Assembly: GCF_030504645.1 (NCBI RefSeq)
Contig: NZ_JAUKWQ010000010.1
Coordinates: 62,001-126,000, forward strand
Origin: Rhizobium oryzicola
GTDB taxonomy: Bacteria > Pseudomonadota > Alphaproteobacteria > Rhizobiales > Rhizobiaceae
Length of the DNA stretch: 64,000 nt
Reading direction: 5' to 3'
Part shown: positions 50,701 through 58,811 of the stretch, one piece after another
Numbering within the stretch: position 1 is the first letter of the stretch
How the letters are laid out: the number at the start of each line of letters is the position of its first letter
Program-made: the position numbers and the translations under genes
The notes under the pieces: model-generated
What the model saw: the letters and a program-made list of their open reading frames with translations, nothing else
What the model was told of the DNA's origin: nothing
Databases searched by the model: none

Positions 50701-52514
50701 CCGGCCGGAAGCTCCAGTTCCATGTCGTGCAGTACCAGTCGTTTGCCGCTATCGGGCAGGCTGAGGTCGAACGTCCGTTCGCTCACCACCTGGAAGCCGA
50801 GATTTTCCAGGAGGGGTACGCGGCGAGACAGGGCCAGATGGCCTTCTGCGTGGAAGATCTTCAGTGAAAGGATCCGCTTGTCTTCGACCTGCCGCTCGTA
50901 AAGGTGGATACGGATCGGTTCGCCGGCAGCGCAGGCAGCCAGATGCGGAAGATCCGCTACAGTTTCTTCGGGCGTGAAGGCTTCCTGGAAGGCGAAGGTT
51001 GTTTCAAGACGCAAGGCACCGGTGCCGGCAAGCGCGGCAAACCGCTCTTCCCAAGGCGTGGAAATGGCGCGGATCGCCTCTTCAAGCTTGGCTTGCGGAA
51101 TGCGCGGGGTCTTTTCCGTACGGCGACCGACGATGATGTGGACCCGGGCCGTGCCACCCTCGGGGAAGGCGGGGTAATAGGCAGAGATATGCCCTTCGTA
51201 GACCTTTGCCAGATAGGCGGAGATCTTCTCGCGGACGACCGAATTATAGTTCTCGCGCGGGACGTAGACGATGACGGAGACGAAGCGGTCGAAATGGTCG
51301 ATACGCGCCAGCACGCGCACGCGCGGCCGCTCGGCGAGTTCCATGATCTGTTCGCAGTAGCGCGCCAGGAGATCTGTGTCGATCTGGAAGAGATCATCGC
51401 GCGGATAGGATTCCAGCGTGTTCTGCAGCATGCGGCCCGAGTGACTCAGCGGATCGAAACCGAAATGGTCGTCGATACGGGCAGCTTTCGCACGCAGCAG
51501 CGGGATTTCGCGGACGGAATGGGAATAGGCGGTCGCAGCGAATAGGCCGACAATGCGCAGTTCCCCCGTCACCTTGCCATTGGCATCGAAGCGCTTGACG
51601 CCGACATAATCCATATAGGCGCGGCGATGAACGACCGACTTCACATTGGCCTTGGTAACGATCAGCAGATCCGGCCCCTGCAGGAACTGAAGGATTTCCG
51701 GCGTCGTGGTGACGGCATCTTTGCCCTGGCGCAGAACAAGTACATCGGGATTGGACAAGATGCCGAGACCGCGGCCCTTGCCGCGCTCGACGGTCGCGCT
51801 GTCGCCCTCACCGGAGTAAACGTATTCGCGCATGCCGAGGAAGATGAAGTTGCCGCTGCGCAGCCATTCTAGGAAGTCGACTGCCTCGTCGCGATCGCCC
51901 TTGCGGCGCCCCTGACCGTTGACAGGCAACCCGGTCATGGCTGCATCCAGAAGCTCCAGCATGGGCTTCCAGTCACTTATGGCGGAGTGCACGCCATCCA
52001 GCACTAGACGAAGCCGCTCGATGAGCGCCTTGACCTGATCTTCGGTGAGTGGCGCGAGATGGATCTGGATCAGGCTGACATGCTGCCCGCCGGCCTGGTT
52101 GCGATCGTGCGAATAGAGGCTTGGCTTCTGGCCCGGCTCTACGTTGAGGATTGGATGGACGGCAAGCGAAATGTCACGATAGGTGCTCGTTACTTCACCC
52201 ATGACGGAATCGAAGAGGAAGGGCATGTCTCGGTCGATGACCGTCAGTACAGAGACAGGATTTCCGCCGGGCGCGACGCCCTCGACATGAGCAATGGTGA
52301 TCCGCGGCGCCTCTCCGTTCCAGGCCGCGAGCTCGGAGGCGGCATGCACGGCAGAGGCCGCCAACATGTCCGGCGTATAGGCTGCCAGATCGTCATTGCT
52401 TGCCCGTCCAAACAGGATCGCCGGATCAAGTGCCGTACCCTTGGGTCCGCCTTCAATCAAACCGGTCGCGATCTGGATCTGTTTTTCCCGTTTCGGATTT
52501 TGTTTTGCCACCAT
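47763..52514 (-). CDS. NAD-dependent glutamate dehydrogenase (large 180 kDa type)
   Basis: The 1583-residue protein belongs to the large NAD-specific glutamate dehydrogenase family (GDH180, as Caulobacter GdhZ). It turns glutamate into 2-oxoglutarate and ammonium. The long N-terminal regulatory region includes ACT-like segments. The catalytic part lies around residues 700-1200, with GYxxRxE-like RTEVLGLVKAQQVKNAV and the lysine motif PVGAKGGFFPKKLP near residue 828. NxSSGVNSSDVEVN-like sequence and a C-terminal helical region follow. In Caulobacter GdhZ also links metabolism to division. Here that is only a possibility. It heads a two-gene unit with a UMF1 transporter. Confidence 0.95.
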   Translation of the reverse strand: MVAKQNPKREKQIQIATGLIEGGPKGTALDPAILFGRASNDDLAAYTPDMLAASAVHAASELAAWNGEAPRITIAHVEGVAPGGNPVSVLTVIDRDMPFLFDSVMGEVTSTYRDISLAVHPILNVEPGQKPSLYSHDRNQAGGQHVSLIQIHLAPLTEDQVKALIERLRLVLDGVHSAISDWKPMLELLDAAMTGLPVNGQGRRKGDRDEAVDFLEWLRSGNFIFLGMREYVYSGEGDSATVERGKGRGLGILSNPDVLVLRQGKDAVTTTPEILQFLQGPDLLIVTKANVKSVVHRRAYMDYVGVKRFDANGKVTGELRIVGLFAATAYSHSVREIPLLRAKAARIDDHFGFDPLSHSGRMLQNTLESYPRDDLFQIDTDLLARYCEQIMELAERPRVRVLARIDHFDRFVSVIVYVPRENYNSVVREKISAYLAKVYEGHISAYYPAFPEGGTARVHIIVGRRTEKTPRIPQAKLEEAIRAISTPWEERFAALAGTGALRLETTFAFQEAFTPEETVADLPHLAACAAGEPIRIHLYERQVEDKRILSLKIFHAEGHLALSRRVPLLENLGFQVVSERTFDLSLPDSGKRLVLHDMELELPAGRNVDVAKQGKLLEEAFLAAFSGTVDNDSFNRLVLLTGLSAREVTVIRSYARYLRQVGIVYSQEHIADTLTRYPDITRRIFALFQDGFNPALAERQREKKLTEHHGAIEEALSAVPNLDDDRTLRRYVNVIDATLRTNYFQTGEDGGPKPILAFKLDPHLVEGLPEPRPFREIFVYGTEVEGVHLRFGKVARGGLRWSDRGEDYRTEVLGLVKAQQVKNAVIVPVGAKGGFFPKKLPSPAQRDAFFNAGKEAYKAFIRTLLSITDNIVAGEVAGPADTLRIDGDDPYFVVAADKGTATFSDTANGLAQEAGFWLDDAFASGGSAGYDHKKMGITARGAWEAVKRHFREMNVDIQTTPFTVAGVGDMSGDVFGNGMLLSRQIRLIAAFDHRDIFIDPNPDTEKTFQERERMFNLPRSSWQDFDRSVLSTGGMIISRTEKSVKLTPEAQAAIGIDKATATPFEIMTAILKSQVDLLWFGGIGTYIKAVSETDAEVGDRANDPIRIAAGDVRAKVIGEGANLGVTQKGRIAYSLAGGRCNSDAIDNSAGVNSSDVEVNIKIALSPAMQDGRLPREKRNKLLASMTDDVAALVLRNNYLQSLAISLTARQGARNREELSRLMSVLESRGELNRKVETLPDDAELADRYAAGKPLTRPEVGVLLSYSKIVLFNALAASDLPDDSYFRQVLLAYFPKAMQKSYTDDILAHRLNREIVATALANEVINRGGPGFAQMLSDISGESQVNVVKGAFIARDAFDLPRLWAAVDALDGKLDGEVQNDLYERIGEIFASATIFVLQTGLVTGSMEEAVNGIRAAIKSLRASIEKSLETGDAPLPGVPAELARELELLQRLVLVPEIMQISERSGAPIARATEVYFEVTEAFRVNRFLEARERFGAADHYENLALIRSLQQIVAARRDVVIAALNAHGKERKPLEAWLAGDRLRLNRLSSEILALSEGSEVTLPKMMVAAGLFSDLARNAVR

Positions 52515-52706
52515 GCCTTACCTCCCGATATATTTATATGGTTCGTATCCTTCACGAGGATCCTCACCATGTCCGGCTTTGGAACCAACATCAGCGTCGT
52601 AATCGCTTTGCAGGCCTGTTACGACCAAGATAAGCATGGTTTCTGTGCGAATTCTTGACGGCTCCGCGCTAAAATCGATTAGTATTTTGCAGTTTGGTCC
52701 AAAAAC

Positions 52707-53579
52707 ATGTCAGATTCCCAAAAAACCGTTCTCGTCATTTCCAGTCACGTGGTGCGCGGATCGGTGGGAAATCGCGCCGCCGTCTTCGCGCTGGAGACAT
52801 CCGGCTTTTCCGTCTGGGCCTTGCCGACGGTCGTACTGCCGTGGCACCCCGGCCACGGGCGTTCCACCCGGATGGTTTTCCCGGAAGATGAATTCGGGCG
52901 CGTCATTGATGACTTGTTGGCCGCGCCGTGGCTCGCTGAGGTCGGCGCGGTCCTGACAGGTTATTTCGGGCACTCCTCACAGCCGCTTGCAGTAGCCCGG
53001 CTTATCCAGGCGATGAAGGAAAAGAATGATAGCCTGCTCTATGTCTGCGATCCCGTGATGGGCGATACGGGCGGTCTTTATGTGCCTCAGGCAACGGCGG
53101 AGGCGATCCGTGATCACCTGATCCCGCTGGCATCGCTTGCCACCCCCAATCGGCATGAGCTGGCTTGGATGGCCGGGGCCGCCCTGGACAGCAACACAGC
53201 CATCATGGAGGCTGCCATCGCGCTTGGACCGCCGCGCATGCTGGTAACATCAGCCATCTCGATGATGGCAGGCGGTACAGGTAATCTTTATCTCACCGGC
53301 AAGCATGCGCTTCTGGCCGAGCACCGGCTGATCGAGAAGGCGCCGAACGGTTCCGGCGATCTTCTGGCCGCTCTTTTCCTGGCGCGCCTGCTCTCGGGGC
53401 TGGATGAGGAGAAGGCATTGCAATTGGCGACGGCAAGCGTTTACGAAGTTCTCGCTCGCAGCGCCAAGCGCGGCGATGACGAAATGAAGCTGGCCATGGA
53501 TGCCTCAAGCCTGGTGACCCCCATGGCCATGGTGCAGATGCGCCACCTCATTCATCCGCTGCAGCGCGTTCGTCGCTGA
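52707..53579 (+). CDS. pdxY: Pyridoxal kinase PdxY
   Basis: PdxY phosphorylates pyridoxal in vitamin B6 salvage. The 290-residue ribokinase-like protein has VLVISSHVVRGSVGNRAAVFALE near the N-terminus, VLPWHPGHG near residue 43, the YVCDPVMGD segment near residue 112, and the ATP/Mg motif NGSGDLLAALFLARLLSG near residue 212, where the catalytic Asp of GSGD lies. It diverges from the glutamate dehydrogenase gene across about 190 bases. Length matches E. coli PdxY. Confidence 0.94.
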   Translation: MSDSQKTVLVISSHVVRGSVGNRAAVFALETSGFSVWALPTVVLPWHPGHGRSTRMVFPEDEFGRVIDDLLAAPWLAEVGAVLTGYFGHSSQPLAVARLIQAMKEKNDSLLYVCDPVMGDTGGLYVPQATAEAIRDHLIPLASLATPNRHELAWMAGAALDSNTAIMEAAIALGPPRMLVTSAISMMAGGTGNLYLTGKHALLAEHRLIEKAPNGSGDLLAALFLARLLSGLDEEKALQLATASVYEVLARSAKRGDDEMKLAMDASSLVTPMAMVQMRHLIHPLQRVRR

Positions 53580-53626
53580 TGGCGATCAAGGTTGATATTG
53601 GTCCCCTGTGGGAGTAAGCACTGCCT

Positions 53627-54292
53627 ATGACAGACTTCCCGCGATCACTTCTCACCGGCTACGATAGTTTCATGAGCGGCCGCTATAGCGGGGAGAGCCA
53701 GCGTTATCGCACGCTTGCCGAAACCGGGCAGAAGCCGCACACGCTGGTCGTTGCCTGTTGCGACTCCCGTGCTGCCCCAGAAACTATCTTCGATGCAGGG
53801 CCGGGCGAGCTCTTCGTCATTCGCAATGTTGCCAATCTCGTGCCGCCCTACGAGCCGGATGGCCAGTATCACGCGACGTCGGCTGCGCTCGAATATGCGG
53901 TTCAGGTTCTGAAAGTTCGTGACATCGTTGTCATGGGCCACGGCCGCTGCGGCGGCATCCAGGCGGCACTCGATCCCATGGACGAGCCGCTGTCACCCGG
54001 AGACTTCATTGGCAAATGGATGGGCCTTCTGCGCCCGACCGCGGAGCAGATCCCAAGCACGGACGTGATGACCCAGTCCGAGCGCCAGACGGCTCTTGAG
54101 CGCGTGTCCATCCGCAACTCGATCGCCAACCTTCGGACGTTCCCTTGCGTGCGTATCCTGGAGGAAAAGGGCCGCATGCGCGTGCATGGCGCCTGGTTCG
54201 ATATTTCCACCGGCGAGCTTTGGATCATGGACAGCAAGACCGGCGATTTCATTCGTCCGACCGTCGAATTGCCTGTCCCTACATCCGCATAA
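53627..54292 (+). CDS. Beta-class carbonic anhydrase
   Basis: The 221-residue protein converts CO2 and bicarbonate. The zinc ligands of the beta class are seen: Cys and Asp-Arg pair in VACCDSR near residue 43, and the His and second Cys in MGHGRCGG near residue 103. ELFVIRNVANLVPPYEPD is typical of the family. No signal peptide, so cytoplasmic. It follows pdxY by 47 bases on the same strand, possibly co-transcribed. Confidence 0.95.
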   Translation: MTDFPRSLLTGYDSFMSGRYSGESQRYRTLAETGQKPHTLVVACCDSRAAPETIFDAGPGELFVIRNVANLVPPYEPDGQYHATSAALEYAVQVLKVRDIVVMGHGRCGGIQAALDPMDEPLSPGDFIGKWMGLLRPTAEQIPSTDVMTQSERQTALERVSIRNSIANLRTFPCVRILEEKGRMRVHGAWFDISTGELWIMDSKTGDFIRPTVELPVPTSA

Positions 54293-54322
54293 AAAGCGCG
54301 CCTCCTGATCGGAAGACGCGCT
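54290..54322 (-). terminator. Terminator for the lytic transglycosylase gene
   Basis: On the minus strand AGCGCG ... CGCGCT form a stem around a GC-rich middle and are followed directly by TTTTTA, a good intrinsic terminator. It is 23 bases beyond the stop of the transglycosylase gene and overlaps the last codon of the carbonic anhydrase gene. Confidence 0.7.
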
Positions 54323-54345
54323 CTCAAACAGTCCTGAAATTGATC

Positions 54346-55158
54346 TCAGCGGCCGTCGATCTGTGCGCCGATATAGGCGATGGCCTGCTGGTACACGGTT
54401 GCCGCATTCCAGCCCTGGATCGCCACGAAGTTTGGCTGGCCCTGCTGATAGCCTTGACCTGGCTTCCAGCCATGGCCGACGAGGAAGTTGGCGGTGGAGG
54501 CCAGCGCGTCCGCGCGGGAATTGACGAGGTTGATGTGACCATCGCCATCGCCATCGGCACCGTAGCGGATGACGTTGAGCGGCAGGAACTGCGTCTGGCC
54601 GATCTCGCCATGGGCAGCACCCTTGGCCGAAGGGCTCAGGTCGCCGCGTGCCACGAGCTGCAAGGCTGCATAAAGCTGCTCGGTAAAGTAGGCCGAACGA
54701 CGGCAGTCATAGGCAAGCGTTGCAACAGCGGACAGCGTCGGCTGGTCGCCCATATAGCTGCCGAAACCAGTTTCCATGCCCCAGATGGCAATCAGAGGAC
54801 CGGCCGGAACGCCAAAGCGGCGCTCGATACTGGCAAACAGAGCAGCATTGGCGGACTTGACGCTCTTGCCGCGCGAGATGATCGCCTGGCCGCCGCGCTT
54901 CTTCATGAATTCGTCGAAGGAGAGTTTGAAGCTCTTCTGGCCACGATCGGCACGGATGGTCGGACGATTGTAGATGGCACCCGACAAAGCGCGATCCACG
55001 ACAGCGGCCGGGATACCCTTGGACGGCGCCTCGCGCTTGAAGTCCTCCAGCCAGCGGGGAAAGCCCGAACCATCATTGCCGCAGGATGCAGCTTCCGCCA
55101 CGCTCACGTTGAACAGCATCACGGCAGCCGCCGAGCCTGCGAGTAACTTTCTGATCAT
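54346..55158 (-). CDS. Lytic murein transglycosylase (MltB-like, GH103)
   Basis: The 270-residue exported protein has a signal peptide ending in VAEAASCG (LAGSAAAVMLFNVS core) and a GH103 catalytic domain. Signature regions are FxxWLEDFKREAPSKGI, the catalytic glutamate in IWGMETGFGSYMGD near residue 130, and GEIGQTQFLPLNVIRYGAD near residue 185. It cuts peptidoglycan glycan strands, leaving anhydromuramic ends. The C-terminus lacks the peptidoglycan-binding domain of many family members. A stem-loop precedes the gene. Confidence 0.93.
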   Translation of the reverse strand: MIRKLLAGSAAAVMLFNVSVAEAASCGNDGSGFPRWLEDFKREAPSKGIPAAVVDRALSGAIYNRPTIRADRGQKSFKLSFDEFMKKRGGQAIISRGKSVKSANAALFASIERRFGVPAGPLIAIWGMETGFGSYMGDQPTLSAVATLAYDCRRSAYFTEQLYAALQLVARGDLSPSAKGAAHGEIGQTQFLPLNVIRYGADGDGDGHINLVNSRADALASTANFLVGHGWKPGQGYQQGQPNFVAIQGWNAATVYQQAIAYIGAQIDGR

Positions 55159-55180
55159 CCTTGCGTCCCATCCTCTGACC

Positions 55181-55202
55181 GGCTGTGCTCCTCTGCACAG
55201 CC
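55181..55202. other. Stem-loop upstream of the transglycosylase gene
   Basis: GGCTGTGC and GCACAGCC form a perfect 8-bp stem with a 6-base loop, extended by CCGG repeats outside. It lies 23 bases upstream of the start of the minus-strand transglycosylase, so it would be in its mRNA leader, or it may be an operator or an upstream terminator. Confidence 0.4.
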
Positions 55203-55286
55203 GAAAACCGGTCTCTTATGGCGAGTGTCCCGAAAGAGCACAATTGTCGCGAACATGAACTGTTCGTGACTGGTCTTCAAGAACGG

Positions 55287-55312
55287 AAAACCCCGCCTAT
55301 CAGGCGAGGCTT
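55287..55312 (-). terminator. Terminator after asd
   Basis: On the minus strand CCTCGCCT and AGGCGGGG pair (with one G-T wobble) around GAT, followed by TTTT. It lies 27 bases past the asd stop. Confidence 0.75.
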
Positions 55313-55338
55313 TAATTCATTATGCTTACCAAATGGTA

Positions 55339-56373
55339 TCAGGCCGCCTGCTTGCGCGGCTTGATCAGACCGCGATTGACCAGAAGCTCGGCAATCTGAA
55401 CGGCGTTGAGGGCAGCACCCTTGCGCAGGTTGTCCGAAACCACCCACATGTTGAGGCCGTTTTCTACCGTCGCGTCTTCGCGAATACGGGAGATATAGGT
55501 CGCATCTTCGCCGGCGCATTCGACCGGCGTGACGTAGCCGCCGTTTTCCTGCTTGTCGACCACGAGGCAACCGGGCGCTTCGCGCAGGATGTCACGGGCC
55601 TGGTCGGCGGTGATCTCGTTCTCAAACTCGATGTTGACCGATTCCGAGTGGCCGATGAAGACGGGCACGCGCACGGCAGTGCAGGTGACCTTGATCTTCG
55701 GGTCCAGCATCTTCTTGGTTTCCGCCAGAACCTTCCACTCTTCCTTGGTGTAGCCGTCTTCCATGAACACGTCGATGTGCGGGATTACGTTGAAGGCGAT
55801 GCGCTTGGTGAACTTCTTCGACTCGACCGGGTCGGCCACGAAGACAGCGCGCGTCTGGGTGAAGAGCTCGTCCATGCCTTCCTTGCCGGCGCCGGAAACG
55901 GACTGATAGGTGGAGACCACGACGCGCTTGATCTTGGCGAAGTCATGCAGCGGCTTCAGCGCCACGACGAGCTGCGCGGTCGAGCAATTCGGGTTTGCAA
56001 TGATGTTCTTCTTGGTAAAGCCCGCGACCGCATCCGGGTTCACTTCCGGCACGATCAATGGCACTTCCGAATCGTAGCGCCAAGCGGACGAGTTATCGAT
56101 GACGACGCAGCCCTGGGCGCCGATCTTCGGGGACCACTTCTGCGAAATCGTGCCGCCAGCGGACATCAGGCAGATGTCGGTGTCGGAGAAATCGTAGTTT
56201 TCGAGGTTGGAGACCTTCAGCGTCTTATCGCCGAAGGAGACTTCCGTGCCCTGGCTGCGTGCCGATGCCAGTGCGACGACTTCAGAAGCCGGGAAGCCGC
56301 GTTCAGACAGGATATTCAGCATCTCCCGGCCGACATTGCCGGTAGCGCCCACGACTGCAATCTTGAAACCCAT
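55339..56373 (-). CDS. asd: Aspartate-semialdehyde dehydrogenase
   Basis: Asd reduces aspartyl phosphate to aspartate semialdehyde, the branch-point precursor of lysine, threonine, methionine and diaminopimelate. The 344-residue protein has the NADP-binding motif VVGATGNVGREML near residue 6, the active-site cysteine in NPNCSTAQ near residue 130, and the STYQSVSGAGKEGMDEL segment near residue 155. ATG 56373 (MGFKIAVVG) is chosen. An in-frame codon further upstream at 56427 has no family match. The gene is preceded by an apparent attenuator leader. Confidence 0.96.
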   Translation of the reverse strand: MGFKIAVVGATGNVGREMLNILSERGFPASEVVALASARSQGTEVSFGDKTLKVSNLENYDFSDTDICLMSAGGTISQKWSPKIGAQGCVVIDNSSAWRYDSEVPLIVPEVNPDAVAGFTKKNIIANPNCSTAQLVVALKPLHDFAKIKRVVVSTYQSVSGAGKEGMDELFTQTRAVFVADPVESKKFTKRIAFNVIPHIDVFMEDGYTKEEWKVLAETKKMLDPKIKVTCTAVRVPVFIGHSESVNIEFENEITADQARDILREAPGCLVVDKQENGGYVTPVECAGEDATYISRIREDATVENGLNMWVVSDNLRKGAALNAVQIAELLVNRGLIKPRKQAA

Positions 56374-56485
56374 AATACTGCTCTCTTTCTCTTCTCTCCT
56401 CGGGACTGGAGGGCGGAACCGGCACAATGTGCCTCAGGTTCCTGATCCCCGGCCGTACCGGGGAGAGAGCGGTGGGCCAGAGACG
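56374..56485 (-). promoter_or_regulatory. Candidate attenuator stem-loops in the asd leader
   Basis: Between the leader peptide stop and the asd start the minus strand can form several stems. A first stem pairs GGCCA (56513-56509) with TGGCC (56479-56475) and encloses the Thr/Lys codons and stop, with an inner stem GACG/CGTC (56501-56498, 56492-56489). A second pairs CCCCGG with CCGGGG (56463-56447). A third (56442-56415) has GGAACC/GGTTCC with inner GCAC/GTGC. No clear T-run follows, so control could act on translation or by Rho. The purine-rich GAGGAGAGAAGAG lies just before the asd start. Confidence 0.5.
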
Positions 56486-56605
56486 TCAGACGGTTTTCGT
56501 CGTCGTTTTGGCCATCGTTTTGGAAGATACGGACAAAGGGGCGCTCATTCCGGCGTAACCTGCCAGAGCATGTGAGGCGGCGATGGATGTGTCGCTGCGA
56601 ACCAT
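56486..56605 (-). CDS. Putative asd leader peptide (Thr/Lys/Met-rich end)
   Basis: A 39-residue frame begins at ATG 56605, with AAGG nine bases upstream and the codons MVRSDTSIAASHALAG at its start. Its last eleven residues are KTMAKTTTKTV, so 5 Thr, 3 Lys and 1 Met codons lie just before the stop. These are the amino acids made from aspartate semialdehyde, the product of the next gene, asd. The composition, position and downstream stem-loops fit a ribosome-mediated attenuation leader peptide. A longer frame to 56719 exists but would start beyond the likely promoter. This could instead be a genuine small protein. Confidence 0.5.
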   Translation of the reverse strand: MVRSDTSIAASHALAGYAGMSAPLSVSSKTMAKTTTKTV

Positions 56606-56627
56606 TGTTGCTTCCCTTCGCGCGAAG

Positions 56628-56655
56628 TCATTAGAAGATTTCGTGGCCAAGTCAA
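56628..56655 (-). promoter_or_regulatory. Putative promoter of the asd leader
   Basis: On the minus strand TTGACT (56655-56650) is followed by an A/T-rich patch containing TCTAAT and TAATGA (56635-56628) after 14-16 bases. A transcript starting a few bases further would begin about 10-20 bases before the leader peptide ATG. The -10 spacing is not ideal, so confidence is moderate. Confidence 0.4.
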
Positions 56656-56744
56656 GCTCTTGTCTTTTCAGTGCGTGATCGGCTGGACAAGGGATGGTGC
56701 GACCGCTACCGCTTGCCAAGCCCTTTCAACCATCTGCGGGTCCA

Positions 56745-57791
56745 ATGCTCGTCAACCTGATCATCCTTATTGCCGCCGCCGGTGTGAGTGCGTTTTGCAT
56801 CTCGCTCCTGATCAGAAAGTCGCGTGAACTCGGTCTTGTTCAGGACCCCGTAGCGCGTTCTTCGCATACACGCCCCACCCCGACCGGCGGCGGGACTGGC
56901 ATCGTGATTGGCGCAACACTTGCCGGGCTGGTTCTTCCAGGGCTTGAGCTTGATGGTTGCGCCGTGCTCGCGCTTGGAATTTTGATCGCTGTTGTTGGCT
57001 TGATCGACGATTGGCGTCCGCTCTCTGCGAAGGTGCGCCTTATCGTTCAGGCAGCCGTGGTTGCGGGTGCCATTATTCTTGCGGATGCAACAACCATTCT
57101 CGTACCGGACGGCGGGCTGTTTGGAATTGTTGCTGCCGTCTTACTTCTGCTCGGTGGGCTCTGGTGGGTCAACCTGTTTAACTTCATGGACGGTATCGAC
57201 GGGATTGCTGGGCAGCAAGCCGTCTTTATGTTGCTATCCGCTCTGGTAATCTCCGTGTTAAGGGATGCCGAGGCATCGCAGACTTGGATCTGGTGGATGA
57301 TGGCGGCCGTTACCGCCTCTACCCTCGCTTTTCTGGCCTTCAACTGGCCGCCCGCGCGCATCTTCATGGGGGATGCGGGAAGTACCTTCCTGGGCTTCAC
57401 CATCGTCATGGCGGCTTTCATGTCCATGCAGACGGATTGGATGACATTGCCGCAATGGCTGCTGCTTGCTTCCATCTTCGCCTGTGATGCGACGATCACC
57501 CTGATGGTCCGGTTTCTGCGCAAACAGCGCCTGTCCGAAGCCCATCGTTCGCATGCCTATCAGAGGCTTTCGCGACGCTTCGGCGGGGCAAGGCCCGTTT
57601 CGACCTCGATTGCCTGTCTTAATCTCTTCATTCTCTTTCCACTTGCCGCCGTCATGCCGGATAGTGTCTGGGCCTGGGCTATCGTAATCTGTGTCTATGG
57701 TGTCATTTCGGCGGCGGTTCTATGGGCGGGAGCCGGGCTTCCGGACACAGAAAATGCGCATTGGCAGGCTTATCGTCGGCTCTTGCGGTAG
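56745..57791 (+). CDS. Undecaprenyl-phosphate sugar-1-phosphate transferase (GT4, WecA/WbpL/WreU-like)
   Basis: The 348-residue membrane protein is a MraY/WecA-family enzyme that starts polysaccharide synthesis on undecaprenyl phosphate. It has about ten or eleven transmembrane segments. The family motifs are HTRPTPTGGG near residue 45, LIDDWRPLSAKVRL near residue 85, the catalytic NLFNFMDGIDGIAG near residue 145, and IFMGDAGSTFLGF near residue 210. EAHRSHAYQRL near residue 265 matches the sugar-recognising loop of the WbpL subgroup. I use ATG 56745. Upstream codons from 56694 lie before the first membrane segment. Confidence 0.9.
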   Translation: MLVNLIILIAAAGVSAFCISLLIRKSRELGLVQDPVARSSHTRPTPTGGGTGIVIGATLAGLVLPGLELDGCAVLALGILIAVVGLIDDWRPLSAKVRLIVQAAVVAGAIILADATTILVPDGGLFGIVAAVLLLLGGLWWVNLFNFMDGIDGIAGQQAVFMLLSALVISVLRDAEASQTWIWWMMAAVTASTLAFLAFNWPPARIFMGDAGSTFLGFTIVMAAFMSMQTDWMTLPQWLLLASIFACDATITLMVRFLRKQRLSEAHRSHAYQRLSRRFGGARPVSTSIACLNLFILFPLAAVMPDSVWAWAIVICVYGVISAAVLWAGAGLPDTENAHWQAYRRLLR

Positions 57792-57821
57792 TCGCGGGTT
57801 TGCCGCCGGGGGAAAACCTGA

Positions 57822-58754
57822 ATGATCCTTGTAACCGGTGCAACCGGCTTTGTCGGACGTCATCTTTGCGCTCTCCTGCGTGAGCGTGGCTTGGCGTATC
57901 GCGCCATCAGCCGGCATCCGCGCCAAGGCCATCTGGCGATCGGTGAGATGTCTGCGGGGACCGATTGGTCAGCGGCGTTGCAAGGTGTCACCTGCATCAT
58001 CCATCTCGCGGCCCGCGTTCACGTCATGCAGGAGACGGAGAATGATCCGCTGTCAGCTTTCCGCGCCATGAATATTGAGACGACCCTGTCGCTGGCGAGG
58101 CAGGCGGTATCCAGCGGCGTGAAGCGCTTTGTCTTCGTGAGTTCTGTGAAGGTCAATGGTGAGCGCACCGAAGCAGGGCAGGCTTTCCACGCAGATGACC
58201 TGCCTGCACCCGAAGACCCCTATGGCGTCTCGAAGGCGGAGGCTGAAGCGGCGCTTCTGGCGCTGTCAAAGCAGACCGGTATGGAGGTGGTCATCGTCCG
58301 GCCGCCGCTGGTCCATGGGCCGGGTGTCGGTGCGAATTTCGCCGCTCTGATGCGCTGGGCGGCACGCGGTATTCCTTCGCCTTTCGGTGCCTGCAACAAC
58401 AGCCGCTCGCTCGTCTATGTTGGCAATCTCTGCGATCTTCTTTGCGCCGTTGTCGATCATCCGCGCGCAGCGGGAGAAGTTTTTCTGGTCAGCGACGGAT
58501 ATGATCCTTCCACGCGTGAACTGTTCCAGCACCTGAGCCGGCTTCGGGACGCTCGCGGCATTCAGCTGCCCATACCTCCAGCGCTTTTACGAGCGGTGGC
58601 CTCTGTTCTGGGCAAGTCTTCCTATGCCGAGCGCTTGCTTGGTAATCTACAGGTCGATATAGGCAAAACACGCGATCTTCTTGGCTGGAGTCCGCCCATT
58701 GCATTTCCGGAAGGCCTTCGGCGAACTGTAGAGGGTGCAAGGTCTGAGCCCTGA
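57822..58754 (+). CDS. NAD-dependent epimerase/reductase, SDR family (WbpV/WreQ-like)
   Basis: The 310-residue extended short-chain dehydrogenase has the N-terminal GATGFVGRHL (TGxxGxxG) motif, a VSSVKVNG segment, and the YxxxK catalytic pair in DPYGVSKAEAE near residue 130 (Tyr-Gly-Val-Ser-Lys). The neighbouring initiating transferase and 4,6-dehydratase suggest it acts on a UDP-4-keto-6-deoxy-HexNAc sugar, perhaps as a C4 reductase. I infer that from gene context and family, not from a direct substrate signature. Confidence 0.85.
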   Translation: MILVTGATGFVGRHLCALLRERGLAYRAISRHPRQGHLAIGEMSAGTDWSAALQGVTCIIHLAARVHVMQETENDPLSAFRAMNIETTLSLARQAVSSGVKRFVFVSSVKVNGERTEAGQAFHADDLPAPEDPYGVSKAEAEAALLALSKQTGMEVVIVRPPLVHGPGVGANFAALMRWAARGIPSPFGACNNSRSLVYVGNLCDLLCAVVDHPRAAGEVFLVSDGYDPSTRELFQHLSRLRDARGIQLPIPPALLRAVASVLGKSSYAERLLGNLQVDIGKTRDLLGWSPPIAFPEGLRRTVEGARSEP

Positions 58755-58811
58755 CAGAATGAAAAGATCAAAAGCCACATCAACGCGTCCTGCGATGCAT
58801 ACTGGAAATCG

